Assembly: GCF_001643375.1 (NCBI RefSeq)
Contig: NZ_LSHB01000013.1
Coordinates: forward strand, 16,041 to 80,040
From: Chryseobacterium sp. FP211-J200
GTDB lineage: Bacteria; Bacteroidota; Bacteroidia; Flavobacteriales; Weeksellaceae
Reading direction: 5' to 3'
DNA: 64,000 nucleotides
Shown: one piece after another, positions 18,014-28,080 of the stretch
Position numbering within the stretch: position 1 is the first letter of the stretch
Layout of the letters: the number at the start of each line of letters is the position of its first letter
The notes under the pieces: model-generated
Told to the model about the DNA's origin: nothing
The model's database searches: none
The model's input: the letters and a program-made list of their open reading frames with translations, nothing else
Program-made: the position numbers and the translations under genes

Positions 18014-18541
18014 TTAATCATCATCATTTCCGAGAAGTTTATCCATAAGACCTTCGTCATTGCTATTATCGTCATCTTCGGCTAGTAAATGGGCAATATC
18101 GTCTGGATTTTGTTTGTGATTAATAGAAATTCCCGGTGGATTAAAAATACCCCATCTGTCGGTAATGAACTGTTTGTTGTCAAAACTAGCGACCCAGTCT
18201 AGAAAAAGAATTCTAAATTCTTCTATTTGCCTATCTACAATACTGAAATATTTGCTATCAGAAAAACCTCGTTTACGAAATTCTTCACCTAATCCTGAAA
18301 CTTCTAAACAAGAACTTCTAACCAATGCTGCACAATGCATCTTTCTATCATAGCGGTTGCTCTCCTGCGCCCTGATTAAGTTACTTGTTATTCTACCGCT
18401 TGCCTTGAGAATCAGCGCATTCATAAAAACAAAAAAAACTTTCCTTTCTGGAATGAGTTTAGCGATAGATTTTAGAGTGTCATCTATTTCCTCTGCCTTT
18501 TTGTACAAAGGTGATTCGAAAAAAATTTCCATTTGATCCAT
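18014..18541 (-). CDS. Hypothetical helical protein
   Basis: The 175-residue protein is rich in helices for its first 120 residues (KKAEEIDDTLKSIAKLIPER; NRYDRKMHCAALVRSSCLEV) and ends in an acidic tail (EDDDNSNDEGL... DDD). The pattern faintly resembles four-helix-bundle proteins such as those in 23S rRNA intervening sequences, but no signature is convincing. It has no signal peptide and should be cytoplasmic. It lies between dnaX and the sucB terminator with its own spacer on each side. Confidence 0.7.
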   Translation of the reverse strand: MDQMEIFFESPLYKKAEEIDDTLKSIAKLIPERKVFFVFMNALILKASGRITSNLIRAQESNRYDRKMHCAALVRSSCLEVSGLGEEFRKRGFSDSKYFSIVDRQIEEFRILFLDWVASFDNKQFITDRWGIFNPPGISINHKQNPDDIAHLLAEDDDNSNDEGLMDKLLGNDDD

Positions 18542-18576
18542 AATATGTGTTTTAGGAAATAAATATAATAAAAAAA

Positions 18577-18602
18577 AGAGAACAAATAATTGTTCTCTTT
18601 TA
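18577..18602 (-). terminator. Terminator of the sucA-sucB operon
   Basis: The arms AGAGAACA (18577-18584) and TGTTCTCT (18591-18598), extended by A/T pairs, form a strong hairpin with a T run on the minus strand, 22 bp after the sucB stop. Confidence 0.85.
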
Positions 18603-18623
18603 ATTTTATCTCAATGAAATCTC

Positions 18624-19865
18624 TTACAATTCCAAAGCTTTTTTCTCGTCGCCATCCATAAGGAATTCTACAGGATTGTCGATTGCTTCTTTTACGGCTA
18701 CCAAGAAACCTACGGATTCTTTACCGTCGATGATCCTGTGATCATAAGACATCGCAACGTACATCATTGGTCTGATCACGACTTGTCCGTCAACAGCAAC
18801 TGGTCTTTGGATGATGTTGTGCATTCCCAAGATTGCAGATTGTGGCGGGTTGATGATCGGTGTAGATAACATCGATCCGAAAGTTCCACCATTGGTGATA
18901 GTGAACGTTCCGCCAGTCATCTCGTCAACTGTAATTTTTCCGTCTCTTACTTTAAGCGCAAGGTCTTTTATGCTAGCTTCAACACCTCTTAGAGACATAT
19001 TTTCTGCATTTCTAAGAACCGGAACCATCAAACCTTTTGGCCCTGAAACTGCGATAGAAATATCAGCAAAGTCATAGCTAGTTTTGAAATCTCCGTCGAT
19101 AGAAGCGTTCACATCTGGATAAAGTTTCAATGCTCTGGTTACAGCTTTCGTGAAGAAAGACATAAATCCAAGACCAATCCCGTGTTTTGCAGCAAATTCT
19201 TCTTTATATTGTTTTCTGATTCTGAAGATCTCAGACATATCAACCTCGTTGAAAGTCGTCAACATTGCAGTTTCGTTTTTCACTGAAACCAATCTTGCAG
19301 CAATCTTTCTTCTAAGGACTGAAAGTTTTGTAGTTGATGTTCCTCTGTTTCCGCCGCTTGCACTTCCCATTGCAGGAACCGAAGCTGTAACAGCGTCATC
19401 TTTTGTAATTCTGCCATCTCTGCCAGAACCACTTACTTGACTCGGCGCAATTCCTTTTTCGTCAAGGATTTTCTTAGCAGCAGGAGAAGGTGTTTGAGCA
19501 GCGTAAGTTTCAGTTTTTGCAGCTTCTACTTTTGAAGCAGGAGCTGGTTCTTCTTTTTTAACTTCAGCTTTAGGCTCTTCTTTTGGTTTTTCTGCAGCTG
19601 GAGCAGCACCACCTTCTGGTTTTGCAGCGTCCATATCAATAAGACAAACCACCTGACCAACTTGAACCACTTCACCTTCTTCTGCCTTCAAAGTGATGAT
19701 ACCACTTTGCTCAGCAGGAAGTTCCAAAGTTGCCTTATCAGAATCTACTTCTGCAATGGGCTGATCTTTTTCTACGTAATCACCGTCTTGTACTAACCAA
19801 GTCGCAATTTCTACTTCTGTGATAGATTCTCCCGGTGAAGGAACTTTCATTTCTAATATTGACAT
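18624..19865 (-). CDS. sucB: 2-oxoglutarate dehydrogenase E2, dihydrolipoyl succinyltransferase
   Basis: E2 transfers the succinyl group from lipoamide to CoA in the TCA cycle. The lipoyl domain shows [12 protein letters not shown] with the modified lysine at residue 44. An Ala/Pro/Lys/Glu-rich linker follows, then the peripheral subunit-binding domain ([20 protein letters not shown]) and the catalytic domain ending with [11 protein letters not shown], which carries the HxxxD active-site pair. The 413-residue length is typical. sucA lies 68 bp upstream on the same strand, forming the usual sucA-sucB operon. Confidence 0.96.
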   Translation of the reverse strand: MSILEMKVPSPGESITEVEIATWLVQDGDYVEKDQPIAEVDSDKATLELPAEQSGIITLKAEEGEVVQVGQVVCLIDMDAAKPEGGAAPAAEKPKEEPKAEVKKEEPAPASKVEAAKTETYAAQTPSPAAKKILDEKGIAPSQVSGSGRDGRITKDDAVTASVPAMGSASGGNRGTSTTKLSVLRRKIAARLVSVKNETAMLTTFNEVDMSEIFRIRKQYKEEFAAKHGIGLGFMSFFTKAVTRALKLYPDVNASIDGDFKTSYDFADISIAVSGPKGLMVPVLRNAENMSLRGVEASIKDLALKVRDGKITVDEMTGGTFTITNGGTFGSMLSTPIINPPQSAILGMHNIIQRPVAVDGQVVIRPMMYVAMSYDHRIIDGKESVGFLVAVKEAIDNPVEFLMDGDEKKALEL

Positions 19866-19933
19866 ACTCTTTTTTGTTTTTAATTTCAGAACAATCCGTG
19901 AAGACTGTTATTCTTTATAGTTTATTAATTTTA

Positions 19934-22744
19934 TTAAGCTGTAACAGGTCTTTTTACAGGTTCACCGTTACATTGAAAAACAGAATTGATGATCTTCGTC
20001 TGGTTTTTCTCGAACATTTTGTGACTTCCTGGCGCTGGCGTTCCGCTTGCAACTGGAGAGATCAACTGGATATTGGTATCACGGAAGTTTCTCAAGATGA
20101 AACTCCAAGCTCCCATATTTTCAGGTTCTTCCTGAGCCCAGATCAAGTCTTTCTTATTATTATATTTATCGAAGATCGCTGTAATTTTTTCGAAGTTCAA
20201 TGGATAAACTTGCTCAAGTCTTACCAAGGCTACTTTATCATCATTCAATTCTTCTTTCTTAGCCAAAAGATCGTAGTATAATTTACCAGTACAAAGCACC
20301 AATCTTTCCACTTTTGCAGGATCAGCTGTAGGATCGTCCAAAATTGGTTGGAAACTTCCTGTTGCAAGATCTTCTAGTGGAGAAACTACTTTTGGATGTC
20401 TCAACAATGATTTAGGCGTCATGATCACCAATGGTTTTCTGAATCCGAATTTCATTTGTCTTCTCAACAAGTGGAAATAGTTAGCTGGAGAAGTAATGTT
20501 TGCAACAATGATGTTCTCATTGGCAGCAAGCGTCAGGAATCTTTCCAATCTTGCAGAAGAGTGTTCTGCACCTTGACCTTCGGATCCGTGAGGCAACATC
20601 ATTACCAAACCATCTTGGATCTTCCATTTTTCCTCGGCAGCAACTAGATATTGGTCAACAATGATCTGAGCACCATTTGTAAAATCACCGAACTGAGCTT
20701 CCCAGATGGTCAATGTTTTAGGTGCGGCCATTGCATAACCATAATCGAAACCTAGAACGCCATATTCTGAAAGATGTGAGTTATAAACATCAAATCTTTG
20801 TTCGTTTATTTGTCTTAATGGGATATATTCTTCCTCTGTATCTTCAGTTTTAACAACGGCGTGGCGATGAGAGAATGTTCCTCTTTCCACATCTTCTCCG
20901 GAAAGTCTTACGTTATAACCTTCCGTAAGAAGTGTCGCATAAGCCAACAACTCTCCTGCTGCCCAATCCAAAGAATTATTCTCAACCATCTTTACTCTGT
21001 TTTCGAAAAGACGGGTAATTTTATTGATGAATTTTTTGTCTGAAGGAAGTGTAGAAATCTTAACCGCAAGCTCCTTCAATTTTTCAAGATCGTATGTGGT
21101 GTCAACGTTTGAATTGGCAACAGCACCTTTCGTCCCCAATGGGAAATCTGTCCAGTCGTCTTTCATGAAGACGTCCATCGTATTTCTTTCGATCTCTTTG
21201 GAAGCATCAAAATTCTCATCAAGCAGCGCTTTGAATTCCTTCTCCATTTTGCTCAAAACCTCGTCAGAAACAACATTTTCTTTGATCAAAAGATCTTTGT
21301 AGATCTCTCTTGGATTCTGATGTTTTGAGATTAATTTATAAAGATTTGGCTGGGTGAATCTTGGCTCATCACCTTCATTGTGACCATATTTTCTATAGCC
21401 AAGAAGGTCAATATAAACATCTTTACCAAACTTCGCACGGAAATCAGCCGCAAATCTGATGGCGTGAACCACAGCTTCTACATCATCGGCATTGATGTGC
21501 ATTACTGGAGAATCTGTCACTTTTGCAATATCTGTACAATATACAGACGATCTTGCATCGGTATAATTGGTTGTGAAAGAAACTTGGTTATTCACAACGA
21601 TGTGAACTGTTCCACCTGTTTTGTAACCTTCCAGATTCATCATCTGAGCGATCTCATAAACTATACCTTGACCAGCAATAGCACCATCTCCGTGGATCAC
21701 GATTGGTAAAACTTTAGAATAGTCGTCTTTGTAAACATTATCTACCTTAGCTCGGCAGATTCCTTCTACAAGGGCAGCTACCGTTTCCAGGTGCGATGGA
21801 TTCGGCGTTAAATTAATTCTAACCTCTTCCCCATTTGCTGTGGTAATTTTTTTAGAAGATCCCAAGTGGTATTTTACATCACCAGAGAATACATCTTCTT
21901 CAAATTCTTTCCCTTCGAATTCTGAGAAAATTTGTTTGTATGATTTTTGGAAAACATTAGTCAATACATTCAGACGTCCTCTGTGAGCCATTCCAAGAAC
22001 AACCTCATCAACACCTAACTGTGAAGATCTTGTAATCAGTTGATCCAAAGCTGGGATCAAAGATTCACCTCCCTCCAGAGAGAAACGTTTTTGACCTACG
22101 AATTTTGTATGAAGATAATTTTCAAACGCCACCGCTTGGTTTAATTTGAAAAGGATCTCAGTTTTTTCCTGAGCAGAAAGTGTTGGGTGGTTTTCGTTGA
22201 CGTTTACCCATTCCATGATCCACTTCTTCTCCTCCACATTTTGGATATGCATGTACTCCACACCGATAGAATCACAATAGATGTTCTCCAGATGTGTAAT
22301 GATCTCCTGCAAAGTTGCAGGACCAGGCATTCCGGTTTGTGTTGCAGAATTGAATTTCTTATTCAGATCCTCCTTGGACAATCCGAAGTTTTCTATATCA
22401 AGTGTCGGGAAATAGAATCTTCTCTCCCTTACTGGATTTGTTTTTGTAAAAAGGTGTCCTCTTGACCTGTAAGCCTCGATCAGACTCACCACTTTGAATT
22501 CTTTCGAAATATCTTCTGAAACCGCATTGTTAGTGACAGCTTGCTGAGCATATTGAACAGGAGCAGAACTGGATGGCGCTGCCGAATCCGAATTATCATC
22601 GCCATAGTTTTCTAGAGCGAAATCAAAACCTTGAAAAAAAGATTTCCAAGAAGGCTCAAGAGAATCCGGGTATTTTTGGTATTGCGCATACATATCATCA
22701 ATCAATTGAGCATGTACAGCATTTAGAAATGAAAATTTATCCAT
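19934..22744 (-). CDS. sucA: 2-oxoglutarate dehydrogenase E1 component
   Basis: E1 is the thiamine-diphosphate enzyme that decarboxylates 2-oxoglutarate and reductively succinylates the E2 lipoyl group. The 936-residue protein starts MDKFSFLNAVHAQLIDDMYA. It shows the N-terminal helix that docks on E2, the LGMAHRGRLNVL segment, the ThDP-binding IHGDGAIAGQGIVYE stretch, and in the C-terminal half LPHGSEGQGAEHSSARLERF. It is followed by sucB. A TAnnTTTG element lies 45 bp upstream of the start. Confidence 0.96.
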   Translation of the reverse strand: MDKFSFLNAVHAQLIDDMYAQYQKYPDSLEPSWKSFFQGFDFALENYGDDNSDSAAPSSSAPVQYAQQAVTNNAVSEDISKEFKVVSLIEAYRSRGHLFTKTNPVRERRFYFPTLDIENFGLSKEDLNKKFNSATQTGMPGPATLQEIITHLENIYCDSIGVEYMHIQNVEEKKWIMEWVNVNENHPTLSAQEKTEILFKLNQAVAFENYLHTKFVGQKRFSLEGGESLIPALDQLITRSSQLGVDEVVLGMAHRGRLNVLTNVFQKSYKQIFSEFEGKEFEEDVFSGDVKYHLGSSKKITTANGEEVRINLTPNPSHLETVAALVEGICRAKVDNVYKDDYSKVLPIVIHGDGAIAGQGIVYEIAQMMNLEGYKTGGTVHIVVNNQVSFTTNYTDARSSVYCTDIAKVTDSPVMHINADDVEAVVHAIRFAADFRAKFGKDVYIDLLGYRKYGHNEGDEPRFTQPNLYKLISKHQNPREIYKDLLIKENVVSDEVLSKMEKEFKALLDENFDASKEIERNTMDVFMKDDWTDFPLGTKGAVANSNVDTTYDLEKLKELAVKISTLPSDKKFINKITRLFENRVKMVENNSLDWAAGELLAYATLLTEGYNVRLSGEDVERGTFSHRHAVVKTEDTEEEYIPLRQINEQRFDVYNSHLSEYGVLGFDYGYAMAAPKTLTIWEAQFGDFTNGAQIIVDQYLVAAEEKWKIQDGLVMMLPHGSEGQGAEHSSARLERFLTLAANENIIVANITSPANYFHLLRRQMKFGFRKPLVIMTPKSLLRHPKVVSPLEDLATGSFQPILDDPTADPAKVERLVLCTGKLYYDLLAKKEELNDDKVALVRLEQVYPLNFEKITAIFDKYNNKKDLIWAQEEPENMGAWSFILRNFRDTNIQLISPVASGTPAPGSHKMFEKNQTKIINSVFQCNGEPVKRPVTA

Positions 22745-22788
22745 TATTACAGACTATCTGTTAAATTTTATTATTAAATAATTGCCAA

Positions 22789-22796
22789 CAAATTTA
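22789..22796 (-). promoter_or_regulatory. Candidate -7 element of the sucAB promoter
   Basis: The minus strand reads TAAATTTG, matching the Bacteroidetes TAnnTTTG consensus, 45 bp before the sucA ATG. No clear TTG was found at the expected upstream distance, so the call is tentative. Confidence 0.4.
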
Positions 22797-22868
22797 CTAA
22801 ATTTTTGTGGAATGGCACATAATGTACTGTTTTATTACCGTAAATATACGTGATATTTATCAGATAAA

Positions 22869-23903
22869 CTATCGATAAACGGGGAGAGATAATTTTAACT
22901 TTACATCCTGAACATCAGTTGGTTCTTCAAGGAACTCTTCCATAAGCTGCCCGTTTCTGAGCGTGTCTTTCTTCGCCTTTTTCAGCAGTTCCTGGATGTT
23001 TTTTATGCGGTTGTTATAATTTCCCTGAAAATAGATCACATAGACCTTTGAGGCATTCACGGTTTGAAAATTGAAATTGTTATCACTGACAGAAACCCGT
23101 TTTGACAATGGAATGCCATAGAAATATGAGATCTCTTTATCTTTGAGACTTGCCGCATTTGTTAGGAGTACCGGAACACCGAATTCATCATCCTTTTTAG
23201 CAAGATCGGACTTGATGAAGTTGAGGACTTTGTTGTGGTTCATCAAAACGTTTTTAAAGATGATCTCCTTTGTATTTCGTGTGCTTACATTTACGCCAAG
23301 CAAAAGTCCACCTTCCCTGTTCTCAACCATCACGCTGTCATATTTCACCGATGCCAATTGCTGGTCTCTGTCCACTTTGTTCCCTAAAAGCGAATAGAGA
23401 TTCTTCATACTTTTATCGATGTTCTCAACAAAGAAATCTTCTGCAACCAGATTCAGTGACCTTTCCAGATAACTTCTTTTTGGTGTATGAATATTCCAAA
23501 TTAATTTGGTCTTGTTGCCAGCTGGGATGAACTTAACATCGATCAGATAAGGATTTTCGCTCTCACCTTCGAAAAGTTGATAACGCAGCGTTCTGTTTTT
23601 ATTGGAATATCGGATAAACATATCTCCGAACTCATTGTTCTTTTTATTAGAGAATTTCATCGAACTTCCAAGACCTTCGTATGGTGTAAAAAAGCGATAG
23701 CTGACGTCTTCTTTCCCATTAAAGAAATCATTCCATGCCGTAAAATTCTGAAGATTGTTGAACTGAGGAAAAACTTTGTCTACAGGATAAGCAATCTCTG
23801 AATGATGAACGAAACTTTTGCTGTCGTCCACAAAATTCATAGAAATAGAATATACACCGAATAAGCAGAGAATAATTATGATGATAAATTTGAGAAAACG
23901 CAT
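22869..23903 (-). CDS. SRPBCC-fold membrane-anchored protein of unknown function
   Basis: The 344-residue protein has one N-terminal membrane segment (MRFLKFIIIIILCLFGVYSI). Residues about 35-180 read like a polyketide-cyclase/START-type fold (HSEIAYPVDKVFPQFNNLQN, FTAWNDFF). The rest is a second alpha/beta domain resembling GyrI-like ligand-binding proteins (VPVLLTNAASLKDKEISYFY), but this is weak. It follows tamL by 15 bp on the same strand and is probably co-transcribed with it. Confidence 0.75.
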   Translation of the reverse strand: MRFLKFIIIIILCLFGVYSISMNFVDDSKSFVHHSEIAYPVDKVFPQFNNLQNFTAWNDFFNGKEDVSYRFFTPYEGLGSSMKFSNKKNNEFGDMFIRYSNKNRTLRYQLFEGESENPYLIDVKFIPAGNKTKLIWNIHTPKRSYLERSLNLVAEDFFVENIDKSMKNLYSLLGNKVDRDQQLASVKYDSVMVENREGGLLLGVNVSTRNTKEIIFKNVLMNHNKVLNFIKSDLAKKDDEFGVPVLLTNAASLKDKEISYFYGIPLSKRVSVSDNNFNFQTVNASKVYVIYFQGNYNNRIKNIQELLKKAKKDTLRNGQLMEEFLEEPTDVQDVKLKLSLPVYR

Positions 23904-23918
23904 TTTTTAATAATAAAT

Positions 23919-26513
23919 TTAGAATGGATAACCGATTGCGAAGTTGATGGTTGGCTTCAATGGCTGTATCTTGTCAATCACCCATCTTTCACCCTCAGGT
24001 CTGTTAGGATCATGTATTTTGTAAGCCATATCCAATCTCAGATTCACATAAGCGATATTCATCCTGATCCCAAATCCGCTACCAACACCCATCTGACTGA
24101 TAAACTTCTTGAATTTGAACTGGTCTCCGAATCCATTGTCTTTAAGACCCCAAATATTACCTGCATCTGTAAAGAGTGCGGCTTCAAAAGTATCTGTAAG
24201 AGGAAGACGGTATTCTATACTGGTTGTCAATTTCACATTGTCCATCGCATAAGAACGTACGCGCTCATCCAACTGGGAATCCGCAGGTCCCAATCCACCA
24301 AAAGCAACCCAGGCTCTAATATCGTACGCACCTCCATTGAAGTACGACCTTACAAAAGGCATCTCCGTAGAGTTACCATAAGGAATCCCTATCCCAACAA
24401 ATTGTCTAACCGCCAATGTGTGCGGCTTTGCACGATCATTGAAAAAGGTAAAATACTTTCGGAAATCAAAATCAAACTTAATGAACTGCGAGAACGGGAT
24501 ATTGAAGATGGTTTTTGTATTGCCATACAGCAAATAGTTCTCTTCTTTTTTGGTGATCAGATTAAGGAAATTACCCGCGATCTCCACTTTCCCTGTAAAT
24601 GCAAATGGATTTCTGTAATCTTTTTTTCCGATCTCATTATAACTAAAATTATATAGGATAGAAGAAATAATAACGTCCTGCGTTTGGCGCTCCTTATTGT
24701 AAATGGACTGCATGTAATTGTACAGTAATCCACTATCGGTAGCTAAAAGGTTGGCAATAAAAGGGGTATCATTTAAAATGATTGCAGAAATCTGATCAAA
24801 AGAATAATTATTTGGATTAACTTCAGGATGATCAACTTTGTAAAGGTCGAAGATGTTTTCCCGATATTCATTATCAGCTGGGAAATAACCGTAGTATCTA
24901 TCTTTATTCTGAGTCAAACTCAACTGTGTATTGAACAAGGTCAGTCTATGTTGTACAAGTCCGTCGTTCACATTGGCATTATAAGAAAGCCCTGTATTGA
25001 AGTTGATCCTACCCAATCCAATATTATTTTGGACAGATGCTCCAAGATTGATACTGGTTGTAGGCGAATATCTTTTGGGGATCAGCTTATAATATCTTCT
25101 TATAGGAACCAGCAACCTAGGAAACTGAAGCGATGTCTGCGCAGACAACTCGTACGCATTGAAAAATGCATTCGGGTCTTTTGGATCTTTTGTGGTCCCG
25201 ATAATCCCGGAAAAACTGGTCACTAGATTCTCCGCGCCTCCAAACACATTTCTGGTGGTAAGATCAACCGACGGAGAAAAACCAAAATTCAGGATCTGAG
25301 AATAATGGATATCTGTTGCTATATTGAACTCATACTTTGGCAAAGGTTTCAAAACGTATTCTACATCAATAATGCTGTCTCTTTCTGCAGCGGTTCCCTT
25401 TTTTCTAAGTTCATCAGAAGCTTTCAGGATCGTGAAGTTGTTCATCGCGATCAGATTCCTTCTTGTAAGGTCCAGATTGGACTGCTTATAGACCTCTCCA
25501 CTCCTCAAAGTGATTGGCAACCATAAAGAATTCACAGTGTATGCACTGTCTTTTCTATAGATATTGATCCCTCTAAGACTGTCTTTCAGTGGCAGTTTGC
25601 CGACGTTATTAATATTCCTGGCAACAGAAACACTAATATTTCCGATAGTAGCCTTTCTGTAAGGCGTATCCAAAGAATCTTTGTGAATGGACATTACCAC
25701 AGGAACATCCTTTCTGCTTTTCAAAGAATCCGCAATAAAATAGATGTCCTGATTGTCATTATTAAATTTATAATATCCCTCATCTCTCATCAAATCGTTG
25801 ATTCTCACAATTTCTTTTTCCAAGACACCTTCGTCCAAGATCTGACCTTTTCTTACAAGGCTTTTATCAAGTTTGAACTCGTACAAAGCTCTGATGTTCG
25901 GGTCCGGGATATTGTAATAATAATCTTTGATGTATGTTGGGTCTTTATGTGTGATGACATATTCCACCTCTGCTTTCTTAGCAGCAGAATCTTTATCTAC
26001 CGTTGTTTTAACTTCTGCATCCCAATAGCCACGATTGATCAATCTATTATTGATACTCTTCGCACTTTGATTGGTTTTTGCATCGCTTAGGATCACTGGC
26101 GCATTTCCTACTGTATGGAAGAATCTGTTCCAAAAAAGATTTTTCCCCACATACTCAGGATGGTCATATTTCACGAACAAGGAGTCCCTGAGTTTCTGAT
26201 TTCTCATCTCACTTGGGTAGGTCATATATTCCTTCAGGATCGTATCATACTTTGGGTTGGCAGCATTGTAGAACATCAGTCCCAAAGGAACAACCATCAA
26301 TGTTTTTTTGTTTGGTTTCTGGGCCACCAGATCAGGAAGCTCATCGCCTAAAATTTTACCATCCGTGTATTCGAATTTGTTTTGTGTGAGAAGATATTCT
26401 CCGTCAGGAACTTTTTTAGTGACGTTACATGCGTACAAAATCGCACTTAAAATTGCGGAGTAACAAAATATATGATATTTTTGGAAATATTTGTTGATAT
26501 GCTTACGGCTCAT
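23919..26513 (-). CDS. TamL-like lipoprotein/BamA-family outer-membrane assembly protein
   Basis: I chose the ATG at 26513 (MSRKHINKYF...), which gives 864 residues with a proper lipoprotein signal (AILYAC). An upstream ATG at 26558 would add 15 residues. After the Cys comes VTKKVPDGEYLLTQNKFEY, a signature of the Bacteroidetes TamL group. POTRA-like repeats follow, then a C-terminal 16-strand Omp85 barrel of about 400 residues, with VRSYFNGGAYDIRAW near the conserved RGW-type loop and a final strand ending INFAIGYPF. It should act in the outer membrane with a TamB-like partner. Its 5' end overlaps the divergent methyltransferase gene by 15 bp. Confidence 0.88.
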   Translation of the reverse strand: MSRKHINKYFQKYHIFCYSAILSAILYACNVTKKVPDGEYLLTQNKFEYTDGKILGDELPDLVAQKPNKKTLMVVPLGLMFYNAANPKYDTILKEYMTYPSEMRNQKLRDSLFVKYDHPEYVGKNLFWNRFFHTVGNAPVILSDAKTNQSAKSINNRLINRGYWDAEVKTTVDKDSAAKKAEVEYVITHKDPTYIKDYYYNIPDPNIRALYEFKLDKSLVRKGQILDEGVLEKEIVRINDLMRDEGYYKFNNDNQDIYFIADSLKSRKDVPVVMSIHKDSLDTPYRKATIGNISVSVARNINNVGKLPLKDSLRGINIYRKDSAYTVNSLWLPITLRSGEVYKQSNLDLTRRNLIAMNNFTILKASDELRKKGTAAERDSIIDVEYVLKPLPKYEFNIATDIHYSQILNFGFSPSVDLTTRNVFGGAENLVTSFSGIIGTTKDPKDPNAFFNAYELSAQTSLQFPRLLVPIRRYYKLIPKRYSPTTSINLGASVQNNIGLGRINFNTGLSYNANVNDGLVQHRLTLFNTQLSLTQNKDRYYGYFPADNEYRENIFDLYKVDHPEVNPNNYSFDQISAIILNDTPFIANLLATDSGLLYNYMQSIYNKERQTQDVIISSILYNFSYNEIGKKDYRNPFAFTGKVEIAGNFLNLITKKEENYLLYGNTKTIFNIPFSQFIKFDFDFRKYFTFFNDRAKPHTLAVRQFVGIGIPYGNSTEMPFVRSYFNGGAYDIRAWVAFGGLGPADSQLDERVRSYAMDNVKLTTSIEYRLPLTDTFEAALFTDAGNIWGLKDNGFGDQFKFKKFISQMGVGSGFGIRMNIAYVNLRLDMAYKIHDPNRPEGERWVIDKIQPLKPTINFAIGYPF
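26453..26483 (+). promoter_or_regulatory. Promoter of the SpoU methyltransferase gene, inside tamL coding sequence
   Basis: TTG (26453-26455), a 20-bp spacer and TATTTTTG (26476-26483) match the Bacteroidetes TTG-N17-20-TAnnTTTG consensus. The -7 element ends 15 bp before the ATG at 26499 and lies downstream of the alternative ATG at 26472. It therefore favours the later start. Confidence 0.6.
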
Positions 26514-27227
26514 ACTATAAAGACTATACAATCTCTGGACAAAAAGAAATACAGGCAAAAATACAATTTGTTTTTAGTTGAGGGTAATAAAATTATAAAA
26601 GAACTACCCAATTCTGACTACGAAATCGAAAACCTATATTCCATAGATCCGGAAAATATTACTTTCAAAACGAAAGGAATTGAGAAAATCTTGCCTAATG
26701 ACCTCAAAAAGATAAGTTTTCTTCAGCATCCGAAAGATTCTGTGGCCGTTTGTAAGATTCCTGAAAGTAAAATTTTAACTGATGTAAAAATTCAATTGAT
26801 ATTGGATGGAATTCAGGATCCGGGAAATCTTGGGACGATCATCAGATTGGCAGATTGGTTCGGGATAGAGCAGATCATTTGTAGCAATGATACAGTGGAT
26901 GTTTATAATCCAAAAGTGATACAGGCGACAATGGGCTCTTTCTTAAGGGTAAATGTTTTTTACACCAATCTTGATGAATATCTGAGAGACTATCAATATC
27001 CCATTTTAGGAACCGATATGAATGGAGAAAACATCTATGAAACCCAATTTCCAGAAAGATTTTCTTTGGTGTTTGGTAATGAGGGAAACGGAATAAGACC
27101 TTCCACGGAAGATCTTATTTCAAAAATGATCACCATCCCAAGATTCGGAAAATCACAGTCAACAGAGAGTCTCAATGTTTCTATGTCCGCCGGAATCATC
27201 TTGGGCGAAGTATTTTCTAAAAAATAA
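26499..27227 (+). CDS. TrmH/SpoU-family RNA 2'-O-methyltransferase
   Basis: The start at 26499 (MLTAHTIKTIQSLDKKKYRQ) gives 242 residues. Residues 1-90 form a substrate-binding domain that begins like other TrmH-family members (QKYNLFLVEGNKIIKEL). The SPOUT knot domain carries motif 1 (DGIQDPGNLGTIIRLADWFG), motif 2 (LVFGNEGNGI) and motif 3 (SLNVSMSAGIILGE), so SAM binding and ribose methylation of rRNA or tRNA are expected. The exact target nucleotide cannot be assigned. The gene is divergent from tamL and overlaps its 5' end. Confidence 0.9.
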   Translation: MLTAHTIKTIQSLDKKKYRQKYNLFLVEGNKIIKELPNSDYEIENLYSIDPENITFKTKGIEKILPNDLKKISFLQHPKDSVAVCKIPESKILTDVKIQLILDGIQDPGNLGTIIRLADWFGIEQIICSNDTVDVYNPKVIQATMGSFLRVNVFYTNLDEYLRDYQYPILGTDMNGENIYETQFPERFSLVFGNEGNGIRPSTEDLISKMITIPRFGKSQSTESLNVSMSAGIILGEVFSKK

Positions 27228-27230
27228 ATT

Positions 27231-27725
27231 TTAGATTAATTTTTCTAAACTGGACGTTGTTTTGTTTTTCTGATATTCATCCAATTTTTTTCTGATAAAT
27301 CTAAGGGCATAAGGTGCAAGATACACCAATGCCAAACCAACTGCTTTTCTTTTCCAATTTTTATTCATCACACTTTTTTTTGCAAAATTACTTACTAGCG
27401 CCACAGTTCCCATTTTGATGGTCGTTTCCAACAATCCGGACTTTACGCCATCGTTTGCCAAATTTAGAATATTTTTTTTAGATGCTGTCTCTTTCATTCC
27501 GGAAGAGATCTCTCTCATGATATTTTGAGTATCCAATGAAAGTGATTTTTCGCCATCCTCATCTTCAGTTTCTTTCAGGAGCTTATCTGTCAGACCATTG
27601 GTCATGACACTCAGGCTGTCCTTTTTACTTTTGAAGGTCAAAATATCTTCCAACTCGCCGATTTCTTGTTTCAGAAGTCTTTTTTCACTTCTTAGTTCAT
27701 CAAGATTAGTATATTTAGTTGCCAT
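27231..27725 (-). CDS. Hypothetical protein with C-terminal hydrophobic segment
   Basis: The 164-residue protein starts with a short coiled coil (NLDELRSEKRLLKQEIGELE). A polar middle follows, then a hydrophobic stretch near residues 125-142 (KAVGLALVYLAPYALRF) before a basic tail. It is the third gene of a three-gene minus-strand group with the holin-X-like and YtxH-like genes, 4 bp from the former. This suggests an envelope-associated stress function, but no family is recognised. Confidence 0.75.
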   Translation of the reverse strand: MATKYTNLDELRSEKRLLKQEIGELEDILTFKSKKDSLSVMTNGLTDKLLKETEDEDGEKSLSLDTQNIMREISSGMKETASKKNILNLANDGVKSGLLETTIKMGTVALVSNFAKKSVMNKNWKRKAVGLALVYLAPYALRFIRKKLDEYQKNKTTSSLEKLI

Positions 27726-27729
27726 AAGT

Positions 27730-28038
27730 TTATTTTTTTAGAAAGTCAATTACCTGATTTGCGATGGATTTGACAATCAATTTCTTGAGGAAGAAAACCG
27801 CGATCATCAGCACAAAATAGAATCCTGCAACGATCAAAAATCCATATCCCATATTTCCTAACGATTGACCGATCAGGAATGCTATCCCAAAATTGAAAAG
27901 AATGATAAAGAATGAAAATGCGATCACCACAATGGAAATGAATACAATAATCCCAGCGGAAAGTGACGACTTCTCCGTGAATTGGAGCTTGATCAGATCC
28001 AGACGCTTAGTCGTATAATCTTTTATAATATCAATCAT
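27730..28038 (-). CDS. Small membrane protein, holin-X-like (phage_holin_3_6 family-like)
   Basis: The 102-residue protein has two adjacent membrane segments (residues about 25-50 and 57-82: SAGIIVFISIVVIAFSFFII; GYGFLIVAGFYFVLMIAVFF). It has the N-terminal pattern of the Act_holin-X-like family (DYTTKRLDLIKLQFTEK). Despite the family name, such proteins usually sit in chromosomal operons with YtxH or DUF883 proteins, as here, and no phage genes are nearby. Confidence 0.75.
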   Translation of the reverse strand: MIDIIKDYTTKRLDLIKLQFTEKSSLSAGIIVFISIVVIAFSFFIILFNFGIAFLIGQSLGNMGYGFLIVAGFYFVLMIAVFFLKKLIVKSIANQVIDFLKK

Positions 28039-28080
28039 ATGTATCTTGTTAAATATAAAATAACACTATTATTTACAAAA

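Noticed and set aside
27730..28038. Phage holin
   Set aside because: The holin-X-like name is a family label; the gene sits with a YtxH-type gene in a chromosomal operon and no phage genes are nearby.
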